The notes under the pieces were generated by a model. That model did not search any database. It was not told the DNA's origin and worked only from the letters and a program-made list of their open reading frames with translations. A stretch of DNA of 64,000 nucleotides from Candidatus Aenigmatarchaeota archaeon (GTDB taxonomy: Archaea; Aenigmatarchaeota; Aenigmatarchaeia; GW2011-AR5): contig JACPDL010000003.1 in assembly GCA_016184005.1 (NCBI GenBank), forward strand, positions 316,974-380,973, in the 5' to 3' direction. A program made the position numbers and the translations under genes. This document shows positions 33,406 through 41,026 of this stretch, piece by piece; within the stretch, counting starts at the first letter, position 1, and each line of letters begins with the position of its first letter.

Positions 33406-34150
33406 TCATATCACCCTCTCCTTGTGATTCTTCACCTTGCGGTTCTTCATGCTGGTATTTTTTCCTGAGAGCTTTCTTCTGCTCCTCATAAACAACGCCG
33501 CAGCCTTTGATGGCGAGCTTTATTATTTCTTTCATTTCCTTGCTGTCCGTTATCCCGTCCATCTGAAGCAGCGTTATTTGCTTTGTCCTGTGGCAATATG
33601 CGACAGGCAGGTCAAGCTCGCCTTCCGTGTCTTCCTTGCCGGCCACATCAAGAACTACTGTATCTCCAACCTTTCCGGCGGAGCATGAAGCGATAAGGTC
33701 CATCATAGGAACCCCGGCGTCTGCCAGCGCAAGCGATGCGGCATTGATTCCTGCAACCCGCGTCGATGCATCTGCCTGCAGGACTTCTATGTAGACGTCT
33801 ATTGCGGTCTTCGGGAATTCTTCCACGTCTATTACAGGCAGTATTGCTTCCCTTGTTACCTTTGATATCTCGGTGCTCCTCCTGTTTGTTCCCGGCCTTG
33901 AGCGTTCTGATGTTGAAAAAGGCGCCATCTTGTAGTACGTCCTGAGTATAGCTTTCTCAGCCTGTTCATCATGCTTTGGGTGCACTTTTTTCGGTCCGTA
34001 AACGCCTGCAATCACAAGCGTATTCCCGAGCCTGAAAAATGCCGAGCCGTTTGCATTCTTCAGCACGCCTACTTTCGCTTCAATATGGCGGAGCTGGTCA
34101 AATCTTCTTCCATCGTAACGTATTCCGTTTTTCATCGTTTTTTCGTCCAT
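33398..34150 (-). CDS. rrp41: Exosome complex exonuclease Rrp41
   Basis: Phosphorolytic 3'-5' exoribonuclease subunit. 250 residues. RNase PH features: IRYDGRRFDQLRHIEAK, RLGNTLVIAGVYGPKK, RPGTNRRSTEIS and the active-site helix region ADASTRVAGINAASLALADAG in shorter blocks. An acidic C-terminal tail (EEPQGEESQGEGD) is typical. It lies between rrp4 and rrp42 in the exosome operon. Confidence 0.96.
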   Translation of the reverse strand: MDEKTMKNGIRYDGRRFDQLRHIEAKVGVLKNANGSAFFRLGNTLVIAGVYGPKKVHPKHDEQAEKAILRTYYKMAPFSTSERSRPGTNRRSTEISKVTREAILPVIDVEEFPKTAIDVYIEVLQADASTRVAGINAASLALADAGVPMMDLIASCSAGKVGDTVVLDVAGKEDTEGELDLPVAYCHRTKQITLLQMDGITDSKEMKEIIKLAIKGCGVVYEEQKKALRKKYQHEEPQGEESQGEGDMND

Positions 34151-34161
34151 AGTATCACCAC

Positions 34162-34890
34162 TTATAATTTTTCTCCCTCTGCGATCCTGTCTTTCATAAG
34201 GTTTTCAAGCATGTCTTTTATGTAATTTGTCAGGCCGCTTACATGCGATTTTTCCTCTATTGTCATGACAGCTTCTGCAGCAATATCCTCGTTTTCGCCC
34301 TTCACCCACACAAGCCCGTTCTGGCCGACAACGATCTGGGTTTCTGTCATGTTCTTTATCATCTCTACCATCGAGCCGCCTTTTCCGATGATCCTCGGGA
34401 CTTTTGCAGGCGTTACCTTGATTATCCTTCCTCCTTTGAGTTTCCTGCATTTCCTGTTTCTCATGGAAAGCTGCACGTTCTTTGTCTTTGATATGGAGGA
34501 TATCTCCGCGAACACCATGTCGTTGTAATCGAGATATTTAGTCAAGTCTGTCTTTGTAAGGTCGATGAAATCTTCAGTCGCTTCGCTCAGCGGCAGTACA
34601 GCCTGGTAAGGCGAGTTTATGTCAATGAGCCATTTTGAGAATATCACGTCCTCGATCTTGCCAACAACTCCGTCGCCGCGCTTCGGATTGTATATGCCGC
34701 TCAGCGGTATCACGAAGAACATGCCGTTCTTTTCCTCTGCAAGGCCTACGTGCTTCGAGAATACGTCATCGTCATATTCGTAAGCGCCATGGCCTGCGCG
34801 CCCTTTTCCCAGCAAGTCGCCGGGTATCACAAGTTTTCTTCCGTTCATGTCAATCAACTCCAATTTTTCACCTGAATAATTTTTTATCAT
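34162..34890 (-). CDS. rrp4: Exosome cap subunit Rrp4
   Basis: RNA-binding cap of the archaeal exosome. 242 residues: N-terminal domain (VIPGDLLGKGRAGHGAY), S1 domain (GVVGKIEDVIFSKWLIDIN) and KH domain (GRIIKVTPAKVPRIIGKGGSM split, then IVVGQNGLVWVKG). Its start overlaps the end of the SBDS gene by four bases. GGTGAT precedes the next gene, rrp41. Confidence 0.95.
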   Translation of the reverse strand: MIKNYSGEKLELIDMNGRKLVIPGDLLGKGRAGHGAYEYDDDVFSKHVGLAEEKNGMFFVIPLSGIYNPKRGDGVVGKIEDVIFSKWLIDINSPYQAVLPLSEATEDFIDLTKTDLTKYLDYNDMVFAEISSISKTKNVQLSMRNRKCRKLKGGRIIKVTPAKVPRIIGKGGSMVEMIKNMTETQIVVGQNGLVWVKGENEDIAAEAVMTIEEKSHVSGLTNYIKDMLENLMKDRIAEGEKL

Positions 34891-35588
34891 TCCTTTTTCG
34901 TTTCTGTTATGCGCACAGTGCCTTCTGTCAGTGCACCCAGGCGCCTGTAAGCGCTGTCTTTCAGCCCTGCCGGGACCAAGATCTTTGCGTTGAGAGATCC
35001 GTCATTCCCCCAGCTTGAGCCCTGCAGGCTGCCAATATCCTTGAGCATGCCAAATGCGCGGCTTGCATATTGCGCTGATATGTGGATGTCTAGTATAATC
35101 TCCTCAAGAGAAATGGGCATAAGCTGCTTTAGCGCCTTTACAACATCGCCTACCTGCTGCTCCGCGGGCTTGAATGGATCGATGGAGATGCGGGACTGTT
35201 CCATGGCTGCCAGAATGCGGTCCTGCGGATGCGGAACCCTTGTCTGCGGGTTCATTGCATACTTGCTTATGAAAGAAGCAACCTGCTTCTTCTTTTCTTC
35301 AGTCTTCTTCCTTCTGTATTCTGTTGTAAGCTGGACATCACCCTGCTTGACTATAGACTCCCCTATTTTTTCAACGTCCTGCGTGCTGAAAGCTTTCTCT
35401 ATGTCGCTTGCCGGTGCCCTCAGGCCTTTTTTTGCATCAGTAAAAATAAGGTTTACAGCAAGCATACGCGAAAGAGAAACAGTCTTTCCTTCCTTGAGAT
35501 CATAAGCTATATCCGGATCAACGAGAATTTCGAAATGTTTTCCGTCTTTGTCATATTTTGCTATGATTGCTTCGTCAACAGTAACCAT
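34887..35588 (-). CDS. SBDS ribosome maturation factor
   Basis: Releases anti-association factor from the large subunit. 233 residues in three domains: N-terminal FYSH (residues about 1-90, DEAIIAKYDKDGKHFEILVDP), central helical (about 95-165, with RVPHPQDRILAAMEQSRISID) and C-terminal ferredoxin-like (DIHISAQYASRAFGML). It is first in the SBDS-rrp4-rrp41-rrp42 operon. A structured leader lies upstream. Confidence 0.96.
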   Translation of the reverse strand: MVTVDEAIIAKYDKDGKHFEILVDPDIAYDLKEGKTVSLSRMLAVNLIFTDAKKGLRAPASDIEKAFSTQDVEKIGESIVKQGDVQLTTEYRRKKTEEKKKQVASFISKYAMNPQTRVPHPQDRILAAMEQSRISIDPFKPAEQQVGDVVKALKQLMPISLEEIILDIHISAQYASRAFGMLKDIGSLQGSSWGNDGSLNAKILVPAGLKDSAYRRLGALTEGTVRITETKKE

Positions 35589-35604
35589 TCTGTCACCTGT
35601 AACC

Positions 35605-35691
35605 AGCCCCTATCGCGTACCACAATGCTGTGTAACCAAGGGGCTTTTTTGTAACGGCAAATTCGAGGAAAGTTCAGCAGTGAATCACTGC
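35605..35691 (-). promoter_or_regulatory. Structured leader upstream of the SBDS-exosome operon
   Basis: Two palindromes lie ahead of SBDS: GCAGTGA-a-TCACTGC (35677-35691), and AGCCCCT...AGGGGCT arms (35605-35611 with 35639-35645) enclosing about 27 bases. GGTTACA occurs twice around the second stem. An AT-rich TATA-like AAATTAAATAA lies further upstream near 35710. On the plus strand the outer stem is followed by six T, so a terminator for plus-strand transcription is an alternative. Confidence 0.4.
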
Positions 35692-35745
35692 AAACCTGTT
35701 CGCCTTATTATTTAATTTTCGGAAAGCTTAAAAAGGCAGAACAAA

Positions 35746-36432
35746 TCAAACTTTAATATCAAAAGATCGAAGAGATTCTTCAAGCTCATCAAAAGACCCT
35801 GCTTTTAAAACCCCCTTTGTTAAGCCGGTTTCAGGATGAATTGACCTGACAGATTCGGCTGTGTCGAGATGAGCAGTAAACCAGATGCCCTTCCAGCCCA
35901 TATCTGCTCCGGTTTCCAGATAACTTGATTTGTCGTCTATGAGAATCACGTTTGAGAAACCTTTTACATGTCTATAAATCTCAGGGTCTGGCTTCATGTG
36001 TTTTACCCTGCAAGAATAAACGGCAGGAAAAGACAGCTCAAATAGATCATACACTTGAGGATATTGTTGCGAGAGTATTTCGATGCCTATTTCTCCTATA
36101 TTTGATAGAAGACCGACAGCATAGCCTTCCTCGTAAACCCTTTTTTTGAGATCAACAACCTCATCAATTTGTCCTGGCCACGTCAAAGATGTAATATCTC
36201 TCAATTCTCTTTCAGTCAACTGGGTTTTGAGTAATCTTCGGAGCCGGTTCAGATATTCTTGAGCTGTGACTGCGCCCATCAATGAATCGAGTTCAAGCTG
36301 GAAGTAAGATTTTCTGAACTCTTGGGGGGTTTGTCCAGCCACTTCTGCACATCTTTGATAAAATCTGTTGAAATCTAACTTTATCAAGACTGAACCGATG
36401 TCAAACAAAACAAGGGTATCTCTTCGGGGCAT
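35746..36432 (-). CDS. HAD-superfamily hydrolase
   Basis: 228 residues from MPRRDTLVLF; an upstream in-frame ATG would add 16. Motif I LFDIGSVLIKLD has the nucleophile Asp but Ile and Ser at usually different positions. The cap is helical (residues about 20-90), motif II is in GLLSNIGE, Lys in RVKHMKPDPEIY, and motif IV IDDKSSYLETG. It resembles the YihX/epoxide hydrolase-N phosphatase group. It interrupts the usual psmA-SBDS neighbourhood. Confidence 0.8.
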   Translation of the reverse strand: MPRRDTLVLFDIGSVLIKLDFNRFYQRCAEVAGQTPQEFRKSYFQLELDSLMGAVTAQEYLNRLRRLLKTQLTERELRDITSLTWPGQIDEVVDLKKRVYEEGYAVGLLSNIGEIGIEILSQQYPQVYDLFELSFPAVYSCRVKHMKPDPEIYRHVKGFSNVILIDDKSSYLETGADMGWKGIWFTAHLDTAESVRSIHPETGLTKGVLKAGSFDELEESLRSFDIKV

Positions 36433-36502
36433 AATGCTATAGAAAATGAAAAGGCTTAAGAAAGAACATTCTTTTTCCAAGGTTTTTCTTTTAAGAAAGA
36501 GC

Positions 36503-37216
36503 TTAAACGTAATTCTTCAGAATGTCGCGCACAGCCTGTCTTTCGAGAAGAGAGAATTTGCCGCTTTCAACTACGCCAATTTCGACGGCTCTTGCTGCCA
36601 GTTTCTTTTCGCCGGCCTTCAGCGCCTTGAGCGCGAGGTCAAGTGCTTTGTCTTTCGGCATGCCGTCCTTGTATTCGTCGATCAAAAGTTTCTTTGCTTC
36701 CTTGGAACCGCGGCCAACAGAATGCGCTTTCCATTCGCGTATCGTGCCTGACGGATCTGTTTCATAAAGATGCGGCGAGCCGTCCATGCCTGCAATAAGC
36801 AGGCTGACTCCGTAAGGCCTTATGCCGCCAAGCTGCGTGAATCTCTGCTTCCTGTCAGATATATCCTTGACAAGCGCGCCTATTTCTATTGGCTCGTTAT
36901 ACGTTATCCTGTTCACCTGGCTGCGAACGCGGGCATAATCTATGAGGACCCTGGCGTCGGCAAGTATGCCTGCCGCTCCGGCTCCTATATGCTCGTCGAT
37001 CTTCGCGATCTTTTCGACGCTTTCAGGCACAAGCAGCTTCTGCACGCTTTTTGATGCGACAAGGATTATTCCGCTTTCAAAGACAACACCGACTATTGTC
37101 GTGGCTTTTTCTACGGCCTTCCTTGCGTATTCTACCTGATACATCCTGCCTTCAGGCGAGAAAACTACTATAGCCCGGTCGTAACCCATTTGTTTCATGG
37201 GAGGAGAAACTTCCAT
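36503..37216 (-). CDS. psmA: Proteasome subunit alpha
   Basis: Outer-ring subunit of the 20S proteasome. 237 residues, normal length. The alpha-type N-terminus GYDRAIVVFSPEGRMYQVEYA is present in two blocks, followed by GAGAAGILADARVLIDYAR and GSKEAKKLL. No N-terminal active-site Thr, as expected for alpha. It is upstream of the HAD and SBDS genes on the same strand. Confidence 0.96.
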   Translation of the reverse strand: MEVSPPMKQMGYDRAIVVFSPEGRMYQVEYARKAVEKATTIVGVVFESGIILVASKSVQKLLVPESVEKIAKIDEHIGAGAAGILADARVLIDYARVRSQVNRITYNEPIEIGALVKDISDRKQRFTQLGGIRPYGVSLLIAGMDGSPHLYETDPSGTIREWKAHSVGRGSKEAKKLLIDEYKDGMPKDKALDLALKALKAGEKKLAARAVEIGVVESGKFSLLERQAVRDILKNYV

Positions 37217-37319
37217 ATTAACATCTCAAGAAATACTGCAATTATTTTTCAAAGTCTATTATTATCAGATAAGTTTATAAACCGATTTCACATTTCCATT
37301 GTAGTTTAATTGATTTCTT

Positions 37320-37568
37320 TCAGATCATGCCTGATTTTTTCAAACGCCACGTGAGCCAGGCAATAAGAAGTACGGCAAGGATGAAAACCACGTTTGACTG
37401 AGATATGTCGTAGCGGCAGCTTTCCGTGCTCGTAATGTTCGTGAGGCAGGATATTATGAACTTGGCACCAGACAGGGAATATAGAATAAAAAAGATTACT
37501 ACAACAAGATACATCAAAGAGACAATGATGTCTCCTAGTTCTGGCACTTTCTCCTTTTTCTTTCCCAT
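37320..37568 (-). CDS. Small two-helix membrane protein
   Basis: 82 residues with two hydrophobic segments (about 13-32, IIVSLMYLVVVIFFILYSL, and about 60-78, VVFILAVLLIAWLTW) and two Cys in the loop between them (SCLTNITSTESC), which may form a disulfide outside the cell. Basic ends suggest both termini are cytoplasmic. No family is recognised. Confidence 0.6.
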   Translation of the reverse strand: MGKKKEKVPELGDIIVSLMYLVVVIFFILYSLSGAKFIISCLTNITSTESCRYDISQSNVVFILAVLLIAWLTWRLKKSGMI

Positions 37569-37624
37569 TTACCTCTAAAATATTTGATTCGCGGGTTTAT
37601 AAACAAAAAAGACATATTATTCTC

Positions 37625-38455
37625 ATGCTTGGTTATCTGAGCCTGATAAGGCCATTGAATGGCGCAATGGCCGCTATTGCAACATGGACAGGAGCAATAG
37701 TTGCTGGTTTTCCAATAGGCTATACAAACATGCTAACATTCCCTTTAAGCCCTGTTTTGCTTGCAATGATTTCTGTATTTCTCATTAGTTCGGGCGGCAT
37801 GGCAATGAATGACTACTTTGATGCAGAGATCGACAAGCTGAACAAGCCCAAAAGGCCAATACCGAGCGGGAAGATAAAAAAGAAATCTGCGATGGCTTTT
37901 TCAATCATATTGTTTGTCTCCGGCATAGCTGCGGCTTATTTCATTAATACAAATGCGCTTGGCGTTGCTGCTTTTGCTGCCGTTTTGCTTATAGCGTACG
38001 CGGCGAAGCTGAAAAAAGTTATTATGGCGGGGCACGTTTCCGTGAGCCTGCTTGTTGCATTGACCTTCATTTACGGCGGCATTGCGGCGGCCAACTATAT
38101 TCCAGCGTTAATGATGGCGCTGCTTGCCATGCTGTCAAACACCGCAAGGGAGATTTACAAAAGCATAGAAGACGTTATGGGCGATAAAAAGCACAACGTA
38201 GCTTCACTGCCGATAAGACTTGGCGTGCTCAAAGCCAAGACGATAGCAAATACATTCGTAATCACCTCAGTAATCTTCAGTTTTGTGCCATTCGTCCTCG
38301 GGACTTTCGGGCAGCTCTACCTGTTTTTTGTTGTGATAGCTGACATCGGCTTCATATCTGCAGTGATAGCTCCTGTGAGATATAGCGCAAAGATATGCAA
38401 GCTCTCGATGATCATTGCCTTGATGGCATTCATCGCAGCAGCGATAAAGATATAA
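37625..38455 (+). CDS. ubiA: UbiA-family prenyltransferase, probable DGGGP synthase
   Basis: Adds the second geranylgeranyl chain during archaeal ether lipid synthesis. 276 residues, about nine membrane helices. First Asp-rich motif NDYFDAEID near residue 62 followed by NKPKRPIPSG; the second is in YKSIEDVMGDKKHN near 178. The RPIPSG loop is shared with digeranylgeranylglyceryl phosphate synthases. Other UbiA substrates are possible but less likely in an archaeon. Confidence 0.85.
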   Translation: MLGYLSLIRPLNGAMAAIATWTGAIVAGFPIGYTNMLTFPLSPVLLAMISVFLISSGGMAMNDYFDAEIDKLNKPKRPIPSGKIKKKSAMAFSIILFVSGIAAAYFINTNALGVAAFAAVLLIAYAAKLKKVIMAGHVSVSLLVALTFIYGGIAAANYIPALMMALLAMLSNTAREIYKSIEDVMGDKKHNVASLPIRLGVLKAKTIANTFVITSVIFSFVPFVLGTFGQLYLFFVVIADIGFISAVIAPVRYSAKICKLSMIIALMAFIAAAIKI

Positions 38456-38465
38456 GTTATATTCT

Positions 38466-38541
38466 TAGTTAGAGAAGGATACTAAGAGGGATCTTTGCGC
38501 TCAGAGAAGCAAAGCTTCTCCGACCAAGAAAGGGGTTTGTT
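38466..38541 (-). repeat. Element A (degenerate copy) with mini-hairpin, abutting a start codon
   Basis: On the reverse strand AACAAACCCCTTTCTTGG starts next to the ATG at 38542. A mini-hairpin GGAGAAG-cttt-GCTTCTC follows, then GCAAAGATCCC. The usual 3' arm of the main stem is lost. Position and orientation match the copies at rpl30e and rps12. Confidence 0.55.
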
Positions 38542-38847
38542 ATGGAATTGAAAAAGATACAGGAATATGTTCAGAAGAACAGCATAAATCCATCAGAATG
38601 CCTTTATCATACCCAGAGGAGCATAAAGAACAAGAAAGGCGAAGTGGCCGGCAAGTTAAGGGTCCTTGTGCCGAAAACAGACGGTAAAGCCCGCGTTGAG
38701 TATATCTGCCCTGAGTGCGGTGCATATGGCTACCAGGAAGCAGAATGGAAAAGGCCCTTCTATGTAAAGTGCGAGAAATGCCACGTAAAGATAGGCGTTC
38801 CAAAGATGAAGGCGGAAGCAAAAAGAGATCTCAAACGCAACGATTAG
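38542..38847 (+). CDS. Conserved archaeal zinc-ribbon protein
   Basis: 101 residues. A basic N-terminal half is followed by a zinc ribbon: YICPECGAYGYQE and FYVKCEKCHVKIGVP, 21 residues apart, then a charged tail KMKAEAKRDLKR. The W-K-R-P-F-x-x-K-C pattern is typical of a widely conserved archaeal protein of unknown function. The element A hairpin ends at its start codon. Confidence 0.7.
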   Translation: MELKKIQEYVQKNSINPSECLYHTQRSIKNKKGEVAGKLRVLVPKTDGKARVEYICPECGAYGYQEAEWKRPFYVKCEKCHVKIGVPKMKAEAKRDLKRND

Positions 38848-38877
38848 TCTTAAAAGATTTCATGTTATAATTATTGA

Positions 38878-39195
38878 ATGCAGCAAACCGAAACCGGCGG
38901 CTCCTGCTTGATATCCTTGGGAAAACACTACATTTCAAGCGAAGAAATATTTGATGCAACAATTTCTGTGAACGGGACACATTACATGTTTGAAATATAC
39001 AAAACAGCTGTTTTTGATGACGGGAAATCCGTTGAACCACATGCTAGAAAGGCCAGAAGGATATGGGAAGTTGCGCGCGCTTACGACCTGAATGGGGACT
39101 GTCACGTGATCGCAAGCTGCGGTGAATGTGACAGGCGTGCAAACGAAACCGCGAATGTTATGTCAGAATCATTGGCACGGTACGTCCCCAAGTAA
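38878..39195 (+). CDS. Protein of unknown function
   Basis: 105 residues. The N-terminal half has strands (EIFDATISVNGTHYMFEIY) and the C-terminal part is helical, with CGECDRRANE near residue 80 and a further Cys in GGSCLISLG. Metal binding is possible but not shown. Its end overlaps the convergent SprT-like gene by 27 bases. Confidence 0.5.
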   Translation: MQQTETGGSCLISLGKHYISSEEIFDATISVNGTHYMFEIYKTAVFDDGKSVEPHARKARRIWEVARAYDLNGDCHVIASCGECDRRANETANVMSESLARYVPK

Positions 39196-39546
39196 TTTCT
39201 TGTACATCTGTTCAACGTTCTTTCTGTTTACAAAACTATGATGCCTGAAGCCGCCGCCAAAGCTTTTCGGTATGTGCAGGAGTTCATGAATCAGTGTTTT
39301 TGCCTTTTCAGCTTCGTTCAGCTTGTCAAAATTCTCAGAAATAACCTCGATTACATAGTGCGCCTTTGTGCCGAGGGCTGCCTGCATGATGCGCGGAAGC
39401 GCATGGCATCTTGCCAGCGTACGCCTGCTTTTTGAGCCCCTGCTGCGCACGCAAATGACGCGCGAGAAATCGTGCCGTATCCCAAGCCTTCCGGCTATAG
39501 CCCTTATCCTTGTCTCGATGTCGGGCGCATGCTCGTATCTTATCAT
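39169..39546 (-). CDS. Putative zinc metallopeptidase (HExxH)
   Basis: 125 residues. HELLHIPKSFGGGFRHH near residue 88 holds the HExxH zinc site with a later His, and the preceding AKTLIHELLHI helix is typical of small metallopeptidase-like proteins. Three Cys/His groups elsewhere (VICVRSRGS, ARCHALPR) are of unclear meaning. Whether it cleaves proteins is unknown. It overlaps the neighbouring gene's end. Confidence 0.7.
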   Translation of the reverse strand: MIRYEHAPDIETRIRAIAGRLGIRHDFSRVICVRSRGSKSRRTLARCHALPRIMQAALGTKAHYVIEVISENFDKLNEAEKAKTLIHELLHIPKSFGGGFRHHSFVNRKNVEQMYKKLLGDVPCQ

Positions 39547-39621
39547 AAGGCTTCAGACACGTATTCTTTGTAACTGATCTTAAAGAAGAAGCCCATAAAA
39601 GGCCCGCAACTAAAACAGAAA

Positions 39622-40002
39622 CTACGCTGTGCCTGCTGGAACAACGACGCAATCCTTGTAGCATGTCGTTACAGTTTCACCACTGTCGCAAGCCCCGTTG
39701 GGACAATCTACGCTGCCGTCAGCCTTGGTACAATCAGCTGCACAATTGGCCTGGTTTTCTGTATCATACGCTACTGAACATATGCCGTCCCCGCACTTTG
39801 CGCAATCCTTTTCGCAGCTGTTAATGGTTTCAGTGCGCGAACATATGCTGTCTCCGCAGCGTGCGCAATCTACAGGGCAACTGGCCACAGTCTCTTTGCT
39901 GTCGCACTTCAGGTCGCCGCAGACAGGGCTTTTCACGCTGGTACAACCAGCTATAAAAACTACGGCAAGTATCAGCAATACAGGTACAATGTATGCGCGC
40001 AT
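39622..40002 (-). CDS. Secreted Cys-rich lipoprotein with repeats
   Basis: 126 residues. A signal peptide with lipobox VFIAGC (about 1-20) is followed by four short repeats of the form CGD-x-x-C-x-x-x-E-T-x-x-x-C-x-x-DC: CGDLKCDSKETVASCPVDC, CGDSICSRTETINSCEKDC, CGDGICSVAYDT..CAADC and CPNGACDSGETVTTCYKDC. The pattern is like EF-hand/dockerin-like or disulfide-knot repeats, perhaps Ca2+ binding. It is probably anchored to the membrane surface. Confidence 0.75.
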   Translation of the reverse strand: MRAYIVPVLLILAVVFIAGCTSVKSPVCGDLKCDSKETVASCPVDCARCGDSICSRTETINSCEKDCAKCGDGICSVAYDTENQANCAADCTKADGSVDCPNGACDSGETVTTCYKDCVVVPAGTA

Positions 40003-40038
40003 TAGATTTATTTATATCCTCGCTGATATTTAAATGCA

Positions 40039-40983
40039 ATGAACGTGGAATTCAAGGATGTTGTATTATATTATAAAAACCTTCTGGCGCTGGACAACCT
40101 TTCGTTTGCGGTAAGGGAAGGGGAAATTTATGGTCTTCTGGGGCCCAACGGGAGCGGAAAAACAACGACCCTGAGGGTTTTGCTCGGGCTCATGAAGCCG
40201 GATTACGGGTTTGCTAAAATAAACGGCATTGATGTATGGAACCGGAGGGATGAAATAAAGCGCCTTGTCGGCTACTGCCCGCAGTCCAACAGCTTCAATG
40301 AAAAGCTCACGGTAAAAGAGAATATAAAATATTTCGCACATCTTTACGACGTCCAGGCAGACCTGAATTCCCTGGCAGAAGAGGTTTCTTATTTTCTGGG
40401 CCTTTACAGGAAGCTGGACGAGCTGACAATGAACCTCTCGGGAGGGATGAAGCGGAGGCTGAACATTGCATGCGGAATCCTTCACAAGCCGGAACTGCTC
40501 ATTCTTGACGAGCCAAGCATAGGGCTGGATCCGATATCCAGAAACGAGCTCTGGAGATTCATAAAAAGAATAAAATCAGAGGGCACGACGATAATACTTG
40601 CAACAAACATAATGGAAGAAGCGGAGGCGCTTTGCGACAGGATGATACTGATAAAAAACGGGAAGGCCCTGATAGAGGGCAACGTGAATGACATCAGAAG
40701 CAAGGGCGGGAACATAGAGAATATAATAATCTATGTCAGGCAGGTGATAGGAGTCGACAACGAGTATCACAGGATTGTCAAGTCAATAAAGAACCTTGAA
40801 GGGGTGCTGGATGTTGAATACACAAACGAGATCATAAAAATCAAGGTCCTGGCCGGTTATACAGACGCTGTTCTGAATTATACTGTATTCCAGCTGAACA
40901 GCGGGCTGATAGACGTTGAGGATGTCAGCATTGCCAGAACTTCTCTTATAGACGCCTTTGAGCTGTTGGTAGGTAGAACATGA
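40039..40983 (+). CDS. ABC transporter ATP-binding protein
   Basis: 314 residues. Walker A GPNGSGKTTT near residue 37, Q-loop YCPQSNS near 82, signature NLSGGMKRR near 134, Walker B LLILDEPSIGLD near 155 and a switch His replaced by Asn in LATNIMEEAE. A C-terminal domain of about 90 residues follows, as in DrrA/NodI-type exporters. It pairs with the ABC-2 permease 44 bases downstream. Confidence 0.93.
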   Translation: MNVEFKDVVLYYKNLLALDNLSFAVREGEIYGLLGPNGSGKTTTLRVLLGLMKPDYGFAKINGIDVWNRRDEIKRLVGYCPQSNSFNEKLTVKENIKYFAHLYDVQADLNSLAEEVSYFLGLYRKLDELTMNLSGGMKRRLNIACGILHKPELLILDEPSIGLDPISRNELWRFIKRIKSEGTTIILATNIMEEAEALCDRMILIKNGKALIEGNVNDIRSKGGNIENIIIYVRQVIGVDNEYHRIVKSIKNLEGVLDVEYTNEIIKIKVLAGYTDAVLNYTVFQLNSGLIDVEDVSIARTSLIDAFELLVGRT

Positions 40984-41026
40984 TGTTCTTTTCTGACTGC
41001 TGCAGGGGCCTGCGCAGGTGTCCGGG

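Noticed and set aside
38542..38847. Translation initiation factor aIF2-beta
   Set aside because: A zinc ribbon and similar length suggested it, but the N-terminal aIF2-beta domain motifs are missing; kept as an unassigned zinc-ribbon protein.
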